Shown here: one piece after another, positions 55,891-64,000 of the stretch
Layout of the letters: each line of letters begins with the position of its first letter
Position numbering within the stretch: the first letter of the stretch is position 1
Origin: Dyadobacter sp. 3J3
Lineage (GTDB): Bacteria; Bacteroidota; Bacteroidia; Cytophagales; Spirosomataceae
Direction: 5' to 3'
Assembly (NCBI RefSeq): GCF_009801115.1
Contig: NZ_VTOL01000010.1
Span: 186,001-250,000 of the forward strand
Length of the DNA: 64,000 nucleotides
Position numbers and translations under genes: made by a program
Notes under the pieces: model-generated
Told to the model about the DNA's origin: nothing
Seen by the model: only the letters and a program-made list of their open reading frames with translations
The model's database searches: none

Positions 55891-57015
55891 CTATTGATAA
55901 GTTCCGCCGATCACCTGATCGCAGAGGCCGAAGGAAAGTGTCATCCCTGCTCCGCCCAATCCATTAATGATGGTCACCCCATCTTCCGGTTTTAAAACAA
56001 TTTCAGTATTTCCGTTTGTCATTTTCGGGTAAATCCCATGCCATGTCTGGAAAACTTTCGGAGATTTAAACTGCGCAAAAGTAGCCAGGTAATCAAGGAT
56101 CATGGTATTGATAAATTCACGGTCAAAAGGATCAAATGTGAGTGCATACTCATGCGAATCACCCACTGTAATTTCCCCAAGACCATTTTGTGAAGCCATC
56201 ACGTGGATTCCCCATTTCAGATATTCTGCATATTCTTCTTTGTATCTTGCTTTCAGAGTTTCAAGAGACGGCGCTGCTTTGAAACCATCATAATGAATAA
56301 GAGAAAGCCCTCCACACAACGACGGACCGATTTTCCAGTCGTCAGGCTGTGCTTCAAGACGTAACATTTGCAGCTTACATTTGGTCAAAGGTGACGACGA
56401 AAATAATTCAGGATATAGTGTTTCAAAATCCGCTCCGCTGCATACAAAAATTTCGTCAGCTGCCCATTGTTTCGCTCCTGATCTCACAGTTGGGTGATCA
56501 ACCTCAGAAATAGCCGTATCCCAGATAAAATTCACACCGTATTTTTCAGTCAGGTAAGCTGGAATTCCTGCAATCGCCTGTCTTGGATCGACAATCATTT
56601 CGTCTTCACAGAACAAAGATCCCAGCAATCCGTTTGCATTCACAGCCGGCGACATGTCCAATGTTTCCCGAGCAGAAAGCACCCTAACCGGCCGCTTATC
56701 GCTCACTTCCACAATCTCTTTCACCACATTCAGCTCATCCTGATGGTAAGCCATATGCAAACTTCCGCCTTCATGAAACCAGAGTTTCCCGCCTGTCAAA
56801 ACCTCTTTCCAGATACTTTTGGCTTTTAATGCTCTTTCGTACATTTTTCCTTCCGGCTGGCCAATCGGCCAAACCATCCCAAAGTTCCGGATCGATGCTC
56901 CAACGGCCTTGCTTGATCTTTCGATAACCGTGACATGATAGCCTCTTGCACCTAATGCGCGCGCTGTTGCCAGCCCAACAATCCCTGCACCGATCACAAT
57001 TGCTGATTTGCTCAT
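55891..57015 (-). CDS. FAD-dependent aminophosphonate oxidoreductase (TIGR03364 type)
   Basis: A 374-residue DAO-family flavoprotein. The FAD-binding GAGIVGLATARALG is at 8-21, with VIERSSKAVGASIRNFGMVWPIGQPEG after it; the NFGMVWPIGQP stretch is characteristic of the TIGR03364 clade. A C-terminal TIINGLGGAGMTLSFGLCDQ binds flavin. The family is known to be encoded next to phosphonatase-like enzymes and has been proposed to oxidatively deaminate an aminophosphonate. The gene is 8 bp after the PhnX-like gene, so they form one operon unit. Confidence 0.85.
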   Translation of the reverse strand: MSKSAIVIGAGIVGLATARALGARGYHVTVIERSSKAVGASIRNFGMVWPIGQPEGKMYERALKAKSIWKEVLTGGKLWFHEGGSLHMAYHQDELNVVKEIVEVSDKRPVRVLSARETLDMSPAVNANGLLGSLFCEDEMIVDPRQAIAGIPAYLTEKYGVNFIWDTAISEVDHPTVRSGAKQWAADEIFVCSGADFETLYPELFSSSPLTKCKLQMLRLEAQPDDWKIGPSLCGGLSLIHYDGFKAAPSLETLKARYKEEYAEYLKWGIHVMASQNGLGEITVGDSHEYALTFDPFDREFINTMILDYLATFAQFKSPKVFQTWHGIYPKMTNGNTEIVLKPEDGVTIINGLGGAGMTLSFGLCDQVIGGTYQ

Positions 57016-57023
57016 TTTGCTAT

Positions 57024-57728
57024 TTAATCTTGTTGAGAAGTAACTGTCTGAGGCATAATGATATTGATGACATCCGAAATATCATCTATGATATGCGTTG
57101 GATTGTATGGAATTAATTCGTCCCTTGTAAAGGCTCCGGTTGTAATTCCAATCACATATTTACAGCCGCTATTAATCCCTTCATTAATATCTACTTCGGT
57201 ATCGCCCACTTTGGCTACTACTTCTGAAGATTTAATTTCCAGGGCGGTCTTAATTTTTTCTATCATATCAGGAAAAGGACGGCCATGTTCCACCTCGTCG
57301 CTTGCCACAAGAAAGTCAACTTTATCTGCCCAGCCCAAACGACCCATGATCACATCCGCAATGTTTCTTGAAAAGCCGGTATCCAAAGCAATTTTTATTC
57401 CTGCTTCACGCAGCTTAAAAAATGTTTCCTCCACATTGGGAAGTGGAACAATATCATCCGAAGTTTCATAGAATTTTATCATACTGTCTACAAATTCAGT
57501 ATGGATGCTGCTTATAAGCTCCTCGGTTATTTTTTGCTTTTCAGGCTCGTGTTTTTCGAGCATCATTTTAATTGCAACCGGTTTTTCATAACCCATAATC
57601 GGATTGATATTTTCAATCGCAATTGGATATCCGTAATTATCCATCGCATTCTGAAAAGCTACGCCCACGTAATTTTTATCTTTTACTGTGGTGCCAGCCA
57701 TATCAAACACAACAAGCTCAATTGACAT
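57024..57728 (-). CDS. Phosphonatase-like HAD hydrolase (TIGR03351, PhnX-like)
   Basis: A 234-residue HAD enzyme. The nucleophile motif is DMAGTT (Asp9 with A11-G12-T13), as in phosphonoacetaldehyde hydrolase rather than the usual DxDx(T/V). Lys49 in IMGYEKP sits at the position of the Schiff-base Lys of PhnX (my alignment by eye), and an Arg in HGRPFPDM replaces the usual HAD lysine. KVGDTEVDINEG is the last motif. It should cleave a C-P bond of phosphonoacetaldehyde or a close analogue, giving phosphate. It is the first gene of the seven-gene set. Confidence 0.87.
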   Translation of the reverse strand: MSIELVVFDMAGTTVKDKNYVGVAFQNAMDNYGYPIAIENINPIMGYEKPVAIKMMLEKHEPEKQKITEELISSIHTEFVDSMIKFYETSDDIVPLPNVEETFFKLREAGIKIALDTGFSRNIADVIMGRLGWADKVDFLVASDEVEHGRPFPDMIEKIKTALEIKSSEVVAKVGDTEVDINEGINSGCKYVIGITTGAFTRDELIPYNPTHIIDDISDVINIIMPQTVTSQQD

Positions 57729-58213
57729 TTTATATTTGTTTAATTGGTGAACTAATACTAAACTTTAAATAAATTCAAAAAATAGTTAAGCAGCAAATTA
57801 CACAAACATGTGAACACTGAAAGTATACTATTACTTAACTTTTTATTTTATAAATATTTGCTAACTATTACATTTACAGCATAAAAATACTTTAAAAATA
57901 AAATAACACCAAATAAAAGTTAATAAATATTTAACAATCTACAAAAACAACCTTATTGATATTGTAAAACTAAGTTGTTTAAATTTAACATATATTAAGC
58001 AAATGTTAATTAATACTAAACAATCAGTAAACTTACTTACAGGATTTTTCAATTTACAAATGACCGAATCTGTCATCCGATTTTCAAATCAGTAATAAAA
58101 AGAAAGAACTAAAACGATTTTTCATATCAATTCCCTACTCATTCCATTAAATTGCCAGACAAGTCTGACGGCTTTTATATTCATGATTATCAGTTCAAAT
58201 TAATAAAGAAGGA
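57729..58213. other. 485-bp AT-rich gap with repeated GTTAA/TTAAC motifs
   Basis: This is the divergent region between the phosphonate locus and the PhzF gene. It has GTTAA at 57785, 57919 and 58005 and TTAAC at 57835, 57931 and 57985, so an even spread of inverted half-sites. No clear TAnnTTTG box for the minus-strand locus was found. A CAGAC-AA-GTCTG palindrome is at 58156-58167 close to the PhzF gene. Confidence 0.5.
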
Positions 58214-59002
58214 ATGAAATTCGAGTTATACCAAATCGATGCTTTTACGGAGAAAGTTTTCGGAGGAAATCCGGCCTGCGTGGTACCGCTGGAAAGTTGG
58301 CTGCCGGATGAAATTCTTTTAAAAATAACAAAAGAAAATGCTGTGGCGGAAACTGCGTTTCTTGTATTAACCGGCGACCGGATTGACCTCAGATGGTTTA
58401 CGCCTGAAGTAGAAATGGATCTGTGCGGACATGCCACATTAGCAACGGCACATGCACTTAAAACAATTTTAAATTACCCAAAAGAAGAAATCATTTTCGA
58501 TACATTAAGTGGAGAACTTGTCGTGACTACAAGTGATGATATGTATTTCCTGAATTTTCCATCAAGAAAAGCGACACCTGCCGACTTACCGGAAATCATC
58601 AAAGGTTCATTCAACATACAGCCAAAAGCAATTCTCAAAGCAAGAGATTATGTTTTGGTTTATGACACTGAAAGTGAAATCAGAGATATTAAAATCGACA
58701 GACATTTATTTGACCAGATCAATCTTGATCCCGGCGGCGTGATTGTAACTGCAAAAGGTGATACCTGCGATTTTGTTTCCAGATATTTCACACCACAATC
58801 CTCTATCCTCGAAGATCCGGTTACCGGTTCAGCGCATTGTACGCTAATACCTTATTGGAGTAAAAAGCTCGGTAAAAAGGAAATGAAAGCCGAACAAATT
58901 TCGGAAAGATCAGGCAAGTTGATTTGTATCGATAACGGCGACCGCGTGTTGATTGGCGGAAAAGCAAAAACATATTCCGCAGGGCATTTTTGGATTGAAT
59001 AA
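58214..59002 (+). CDS. PhzF-family isomerase/epimerase
   Basis: A 262-residue cytosolic protein. The PhzF fold is shown by GGNPACVVPLE (18-27), the catalytic Glu46 in NAVAETAFLV, the WFTPEVEMDLCGHATLATAHAL strand-helix block and the ending EDPVTGSAHCTLIPYW. Family members isomerise small carboxylated compounds, but most bacterial copies have no known substrate. It is divergently placed from the phosphonate locus and may share its control region, though no functional link is shown. Confidence 0.9.
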   Translation: MKFELYQIDAFTEKVFGGNPACVVPLESWLPDEILLKITKENAVAETAFLVLTGDRIDLRWFTPEVEMDLCGHATLATAHALKTILNYPKEEIIFDTLSGELVVTTSDDMYFLNFPSRKATPADLPEIIKGSFNIQPKAILKARDYVLVYDTESEIRDIKIDRHLFDQINLDPGGVIVTAKGDTCDFVSRYFTPQSSILEDPVTGSAHCTLIPYWSKKLGKKEMKAEQISERSGKLICIDNGDRVLIGGKAKTYSAGHFWIE

Positions 59003-59062
59003 AAGAAGAATATTATATCAAAAGCAACAGTTTGGAAACCATCGCCTTTAATATTGAAATAA

Positions 59063-62000
59063 TTATCTCCCAAAAAAACTACCGATTGAAATCATCAACA
59101 AAAGCGACTCTTCTTTCGACGTACCTGCGCTGATATTAAATGCAAATTGTTCCCTGAAAGGTGTGACGTAAAAACCGCCACCATATCCCTGATGCCAGTA
59201 TTCGCCAGCGGCAGGTTCGCCATCTGCCCAAACTCTGCCGACGTCGTAAAATCCTCTGATTCCAATTTTCAATGGAATAAATGTATTTCTCGTTTGCGTA
59301 AGCTGATACCTCAGTTCAGTGTTCAAAAAAGCCCTGGATTCGCCGGTAAACCTGTTTCTTCTAAAACCTGCCAAATCATTTAATTGTCCGAGTGATAAAA
59401 GTTTATAAAATGGCAGCTGACCTTTTGTTATACCTCCGCCAAGCCGCAGACCAAAAGTGAGGGGATTTTTATGATGCGTTGACAAATATTGCTCCATTTC
59501 AAATTCTGTAATGGATGCAACTTTGTCGTCCGATTTGGAAACGTGGCCGACTTGCTGAATAAGCTGTACACGAAACCCTCTTTCCGGCAAGGCAATCCGG
59601 TCACGAAAATCCAGATTAAAAATTCCCTTTGCAAAAAGCAGATTCAGTTTTTCAACACCAAATGCATCCGGATGATCGGATAAATAACTATTATTTCGCT
59701 GAATTCCTTCATCACGTTCATATTTCGCTGTCAGTTCAATTTTACTTAATTTCCAGAACTGACGCGTTAATCCGGCAGTCAACGAAACGGAATTGTATTG
59801 TGTACGGTAATAATTGTTCGCCTTTTCGGTATCTTTCTTCGTGTCATTTCCTACGCCAAAGAAAAAATTGTAATTCAACGGGCGCGATACGATCACTTCT
59901 GAAATCCCGTCCCATTTTCCAAAAAGCTCCCTAAACTGATTGGCATAACTAAATTCATAATTCCCCTTGGTACTGACCGAAACTTTGAAAATATGTTTGG
60001 CACTGAAATCCGGTTTCGAAAAATTATGTCTCGTAAAAGTAACACCGCCCGACAGCGCCACACCGGTAAAGGAGTTGAAAGTAATAAGTCCAAGCGGAAA
60101 ATAGGTGTTATAAGCAAAAGCATTGCGGTCATACTCATACAGCTTTTCACTGGCCGGTTTCACATCTTTGCCCTCAGATCCTAAATCCAGTTTTCCATTC
60201 GTATCCTTTTCGTAAATCAGCGTTTTTTTACTTCCACCTGTAACAACCGAATGATCAGAAACTGTATCATTCCCTCCTCCACTAATTACCCGGACCAAAA
60301 TCGAATGTGCCGCTTCTCCTTTGATATCAAAAACATCATTTTCCAGCAAGCCAAACAGTCTTATTTCTTTTGTTTCATTATAATTGAAAATTCTGCGGTA
60401 ATAAACTTTTGAGCGAATTGGCTGTTTTGTATTTTTATCAAGATCAAAAACGGTGATTTCAACCGATCCATTTGTGTTTCTGATGACTTCAAAATATTCT
60501 GCTTTATTGGAACCAACAACATCCACTTCCTTTGCCAGCAGCAGATAATATTCCTGCGCATAACGGGTAAGGTCCTTAATTCGAATTTTAAGTTTCCGCT
60601 CAATTTCTTGACCATCTTTTGCATAAATTTCCGAAGGCATATTTCTCACAGCCGCTTCAATATCAGCATCCGTAATAGCGTTCTGGATTTCTTTCGCAGC
60701 CTTGATCCAGTCTTCCCGACTTAATTCACTAGCCACAAATCTATCCAGATGCCTTGCCTGCCACATCAGACTTCTCAACCCCACAATATGTTCACCAAAA
60801 TTTTCACCGTTCGGAATTCCCCATTCCCTGTCAGCGATCCAGGGAATAATACCATCCCACCTTGAAAATGCATGATCTCGATCACGAGGGACCGGGCGAA
60901 AAATTTCACCATTTTTGTCTTTAAAACCGGCCCATTTCCAATTGTCTTCATGTTTGCTCCAATCACCAATCCAGAGATCAAACATCCTCGCACGCCCAAA
61001 TTCCTTTTTGTCAATCCGGTTATCATGGTCATGATAGAGTTTATCAAACATCTTGAAACTCTTTTCAATATCATCGGCACCGGCAAATATTTTTCCTTTT
61101 TCAATCTTATCGGTTGGGCGTTCTTCCAGCATACCAAACAGATTTCCGTAATCGTTTTTGAAAGAACCCAGTTTGTTATCTTTTGGCAAAACATACAGTT
61201 TTGGCGTGGCATGAAGTATCCCGATTTTATCCAGAAGTCCGGAAACTGCCATGGCGCCATACGGCTGCTGCGTGGTAGTCTGATCTTTAAGAACCTGCGA
61301 AACGACAGTTCCTCTCAATTCAAAATCCAGTGCTCTGAACGGATCTTTATCAACCGACCTGAACACATACTCACGACCGTCACCTCCCACAAGTTTAAGC
61401 GAGGTAGTCTGTCTGCCGCCACCTTTTCCATTGATGATCAATCCGTTCTTTGTGGTATCCATATTAAGATAAGGAACCTCAACGGGCACAGTCCAGGAAT
61501 CACGGTAATGTTTTCCGAACCATTTTTCCTTGAATTTCCCGCTTGCATACTCTCCACCAGCGGCTATTTTCACAAAACCTCTGTCGCTTACCTCCATTTT
61601 ATCGGTTGGTTTAACTGGATCTTTACAAGGCTGATACAATGTATTTTTCACTTCTGCATCGGGTTCATCACAAGCCGAATGCATAAGAGCTCCTGTCTTT
61701 TCTTTGGTCAGCTTATTGTCTGATAATATATAATTTTGATATTTAACAGCACCATTTGCGGCGTAGGTTATTTCAACAAAACCTATTTTGGAAGAAGTCA
61801 ATGTTGCTTTTTTATCGCTGGCGATATAATCCGCCGTTCCAATTGCTCCGCTGTTAACATAAAAGTTGTTCTTAATTTTCTGTATCGATTCATTTTTTTC
61901 ATGGCCGGAAGCAAAAATCAGCGAAGAATAATCCCGAAGAATATGGCCCAGTTTGTAGCGAAAAAGATCAAATTTTGAATTAACGATATCTTCACTGGTT

Positions 62001-62803
62001 CCAATATTTTGCCGGAACGCCACTTTTGCACTACCAATAACGGGAGGAAATAAATAAGAAGAAACGGGAAATCTCCCGCCATAATTCCCCAGCGATTGTA
62101 AAGGAAAATGCGACAGGATCATCACATTTTTATTCGTGATTTCATCCAGAATCCCTTCAAATTCTTCAATAAAATTATCCGTGTCCGCTATGGTACAAAC
62201 GTCCGACGATGGTACCGGTTTTTCATGCGGATGATTCCACCATTGGGAGTTGATAATAACCACTTCCAGCGAAGGCAAAGAAAAGGTCCAAGGGCCCGGA
62301 CAGCCGCGTTCGAGAAAAACATGAAATCTAGGATGTTTTGATTTTTGTAATCCTTTTTCAAGCTGCTGTACCTTTTTCCATCCTTTTTTTCCCGAGTTAT
62401 CCCAATCACGATCTCCCTGGTTCATCAGAATTTGTAGTTTTGGGAAACGGTTTAAAACTTCATTGGCTTTGTTTTTCCAGCTACCTATTTGTTCCTCAGT
62501 ATAGTTTTCAGGAAAAATATCCCCGTTCAAAACCCACAAAACATCCGTCGAAACATTTGTATTGTATTGGTCAATAATGTCAAATAATTGGTCAGGACTT
62601 TTCAGATCAGCCGTGTTTCCAGTTAGCACGACTTTCAAATCGGCCGCTTTTATTTGAAAACCGGCGGTCAGAAAGATTGTCAAGGTCAACAACAACCGAG
62701 AAACGGTATACTTAAAAATGCTGGGAGGTAAAGTTTTTGTCAAAGTATACGTTGATTTGTCTGTGAGCGAAAAAATTTTATTGTGAGCACTACAAATTAA
62801 CAT
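59063..62803 (-). CDS. Metallophosphatase-like / kinase-like / outer-membrane barrel fusion
   Basis: A 1246-residue protein with a signal near 34-53. Residues 55-355 follow a calcineurin-type metallophosphatase layout (GCPGP, GHEKN), but most metal ligands are changed: GNTAD at 62, GDRDW at 130, SHFPL at 231 and GHEKN at 300 differ from the usual GDxG, GNHD, HHPL and GHEH. Residues 445-690 have a kinase-like pattern (GGDGREYVFR, IGDWSKHEDNWKW, PRDRDHAF). From about 920 to the end it is a BamA/TamA-type barrel. It is probably an outer-membrane protein with a phosphate-related surface or periplasmic part. Confidence 0.75.
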   Translation of the reverse strand: MLICSAHNKIFSLTDKSTYTLTKTLPPSIFKYTVSRLLLTLTIFLTAGFQIKAADLKVVLTGNTADLKSPDQLFDIIDQYNTNVSTDVLWVLNGDIFPENYTEEQIGSWKNKANEVLNRFPKLQILMNQGDRDWDNSGKKGWKKVQQLEKGLQKSKHPRFHVFLERGCPGPWTFSLPSLEVVIINSQWWNHPHEKPVPSSDVCTIADTDNFIEEFEGILDEITNKNVMILSHFPLQSLGNYGGRFPVSSYLFPPVIGSAKVAFRQNIGTSEDIVNSKFDLFRYKLGHILRDYSSLIFASGHEKNESIQKIKNNFYVNSGAIGTADYIASDKKATLTSSKIGFVEITYAANGAVKYQNYILSDNKLTKEKTGALMHSACDEPDAEVKNTLYQPCKDPVKPTDKMEVSDRGFVKIAAGGEYASGKFKEKWFGKHYRDSWTVPVEVPYLNMDTTKNGLIINGKGGGRQTTSLKLVGGDGREYVFRSVDKDPFRALDFELRGTVVSQVLKDQTTTQQPYGAMAVSGLLDKIGILHATPKLYVLPKDNKLGSFKNDYGNLFGMLEERPTDKIEKGKIFAGADDIEKSFKMFDKLYHDHDNRIDKKEFGRARMFDLWIGDWSKHEDNWKWAGFKDKNGEIFRPVPRDRDHAFSRWDGIIPWIADREWGIPNGENFGEHIVGLRSLMWQARHLDRFVASELSREDWIKAAKEIQNAITDADIEAAVRNMPSEIYAKDGQEIERKLKIRIKDLTRYAQEYYLLLAKEVDVVGSNKAEYFEVIRNTNGSVEITVFDLDKNTKQPIRSKVYYRRIFNYNETKEIRLFGLLENDVFDIKGEAAHSILVRVISGGGNDTVSDHSVVTGGSKKTLIYEKDTNGKLDLGSEGKDVKPASEKLYEYDRNAFAYNTYFPLGLITFNSFTGVALSGGVTFTRHNFSKPDFSAKHIFKVSVSTKGNYEFSYANQFRELFGKWDGISEVIVSRPLNYNFFFGVGNDTKKDTEKANNYYRTQYNSVSLTAGLTRQFWKLSKIELTAKYERDEGIQRNNSYLSDHPDAFGVEKLNLLFAKGIFNLDFRDRIALPERGFRVQLIQQVGHVSKSDDKVASITEFEMEQYLSTHHKNPLTFGLRLGGGITKGQLPFYKLLSLGQLNDLAGFRRNRFTGESRAFLNTELRYQLTQTRNTFIPLKIGIRGFYDVGRVWADGEPAAGEYWHQGYGGGFYVTPFREQFAFNISAGTSKEESLLLMISIGSFFGR

Positions 62804-62897
62804 TTTCCTGGCATTCCTTCAAATGTTTATTTGATGGATAATGTTGTATAAATTACCTCAAATGCCACCACCATGAGCTTTAAATTCATCACCAATC

Positions 62898-63680
62898 TTA
62901 CTTTTCAGCAATTACAATCCTGAATTTATTATGATAAACAACATGTCCGTTTTCTTTTTCATAAGGATCGACGGCTTTTGAAACCGCATCATATACTTTT
63001 TCAAATCCACTGTTCTGAATTGCTTTTGCAATGGGTCCGGCAGAAATTAATCCTTTAAGTGCCGTATCTTTATCGGGATAATCCCAAACAGAATTGATAT
63101 CCGTACTATGTAAAATCTTGAATCCTGATTCTTCCAGTGTATTTTCCAGCAAATGATTCTCCGAAAGTGCAAAAGGACCAGGAGCACCTGGAGGCGGTGG
63201 CGGCAACAAACTTCCCACTGCTTTGAGATAGGAAGCCGCTTCACAATCTTCTTTATTTCCCCAAATCATGACCACGATTTTTCCTTGTTTTTTCAAAACT
63301 CTTCCGGCCTCTTCCAATGCATTTTTCACATTTGCGGCATATTGAAATGAATTAAAACCGCAGACAAAATCAAAAGTTCCGTGATCAAAAGGGAGTTCTT
63401 CCATTTCTCCGATTAAAAAATCGACTGTATTTGTTCGCCTTTTTGCCTCGTCAATTAATCTTTCACTGGCGTCGATGGCTGTAACTTCTGCTCCCGCAGC
63501 ACTGGCAAGGCTACTAAATAATCCCGATCCGCAACCAACATCAAGCAACTTGTTGCCAGTTTCTATATTTAGAAAGTCCAGTACATAGTCATACCCTGCC
63601 CTGCCGGTTTGTTCCTGAATTCCTGCCCAGTTTTTTGGTTGCTGCCCCCAAAGTTCTCCCTGAATTGCTTTTGAACCCAT
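62898..63680 (-). CDS. Class I SAM-dependent methyltransferase
   Basis: 260 residues from the Met codon at 63680 (MGSKAIQGELWGQQPKNWAGIQEQTG). The frame runs 30 residues further upstream, but that part is hydrophobic and not family-like. Motif I is LLDVGCGSGLFSSLA, followed by EVTAIDASERLIDEA, and motif IV is GTFDFVCGFNSFQY. A Pro-rich loop (LLPPPPPGAPGPFAL) precedes the C-terminal part. It is a UbiE/methyltransferase-11-type enzyme of unknown substrate. Confidence 0.85.
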   Translation of the reverse strand: MGSKAIQGELWGQQPKNWAGIQEQTGRAGYDYVLDFLNIETGNKLLDVGCGSGLFSSLASAAGAEVTAIDASERLIDEAKRRTNTVDFLIGEMEELPFDHGTFDFVCGFNSFQYAANVKNALEEAGRVLKKQGKIVVMIWGNKEDCEAASYLKAVGSLLPPPPPGAPGPFALSENHLLENTLEESGFKILHSTDINSVWDYPDKDTALKGLISAGPIAKAIQNSGFEKVYDAVSKAVDPYEKENGHVVYHNKFRIVIAEK

Positions 63681-63917
63681 GATTGATAAGTTGATAATAA
63701 TTTTATAAGTTAATAAACTAGTCGTCAACAACTTATACTCAAAATTATTCAAACATTTCAAATTGAACAATCCAGTTATCTGTTTTGACTAATTCTTTCC
63801 CTCATCCTTCTGTTTTATTCTAAATTGTTGCGTACTATTTTTACATTTAAAAACGATTCTTTGACATGCGATTCCTGAATAGTAGAAAATCAAAATCCGT
63901 TTAACTAATTGCTCTCA

Positions 63918-64000
63918 ATGAAAACTTTACTCCTACCATTCGTTATTTTTGCTTGTATTTCAGGTGTTTTTGTCATTAAATATCAACAGGAAAAATCTGT
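63918..64000 (+). CDS. Start of an exported or membrane protein, cut by the window edge
   Basis: The frame from ATG 63918 reads MKTLLLPFVIFACISGVFVI and continues past the right edge. The hydrophobic N-terminus is a signal peptide or membrane anchor. Too little is visible to name a family. Confidence 0.5.
   Translation, partial: MKTLLLPFVIFACISGVFVIKYQQEKS

Noticed and set aside
60872..61723. A 283-codon open frame on the plus strand
   Set aside because: It lies wholly inside the well-supported minus-strand fusion gene and its product shows no family motif, so it is an antisense shadow.

Overview
The window looks like a chromosomal segment from a Bacteroidota bacterium of the Cytophagales, probably close to Dyadobacter or Spirosoma. 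The reasons are two SusC/SusD pairs, an ECF sigma/FecR pair, a type IX secretion C-terminal sorting domain, PVC-type cytochrome dehydrogenase and sugar isomerase genes, DUF5690 and YHYH families, and promoters that fit the Bacteroidota pattern (TTTG ... TAnnTTTG) rather than the E. coli one. Species assignment is inference. No tRNA, rRNA, CRISPR array or insertion sequence was seen.

Layout. 1-7.4 kb is housekeeping: the end of an unknown gene, an RlmI-like methyltransferase, a TPR lipoprotein, thrS, infC, rpmI-rplT and a DUF937-like protein. 7.5-13.2 kb holds two large exported proteins, a Tat-type phospholipase C and a T9SS-sorted CotH-kinase protein. 13.5-16.7 kb has dnaK, a small unknown gene and an SDR dehydrogenase. 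16.7-34.9 kb is mostly on the minus strand: an exported esterase, pgi, a glycoside hydrolase with an HGSNAT-like acyltransferase, an FtsX-type permease, a 5'-nucleotidase-like HD protein, a Tat-exported sugar isomerase and a 1280-residue DUF6807/dehydrogenase/cytochrome c fusion. 35.0-37.0 kb is a compact plus-strand YHYH / MORN-repeat / SCO cluster with overlapping genes.

37.1-44.3 kb is a complete SusC/SusD system under its own ECF sigma and FecR anti-sigma. A plus-strand terminator-like hairpin in the fecR-susC gap suggests a small antisense RNA. 44.7-46.2 kb is a pair of cytochrome P460-type proteins.

The most interesting part is 46.2-57.7 kb. Seven minus-strand genes run in the order PhnX-like phosphonatase, FAD-dependent aminophosphonate oxidoreductase (TIGR03364 type), SusC, SusD, a surface lipoprotein phosphodiesterase with chitobiase-like and PA14 domains, a class III PLP enzyme resembling the ammonia-lyase PbfA, and a DUF5690 membrane protein. 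I read this as a PUL-like locus for phosphonate-bearing glycans or lipids: capture and cleavage at the cell surface, SusCD import, inner-membrane transport, and conversion of the aminophosphonate to an aldehyde and phosphate. That is inference from families and gene order.

57.7-64 kb has an AT-rich gap with repeated GTTAA/TTAAC motifs, a PhzF-family protein, a 1246-residue fusion of a degenerate metallophosphatase, a kinase-like region and an outer-membrane barrel, a methyltransferase, and the start of a gene cut by the window edge.
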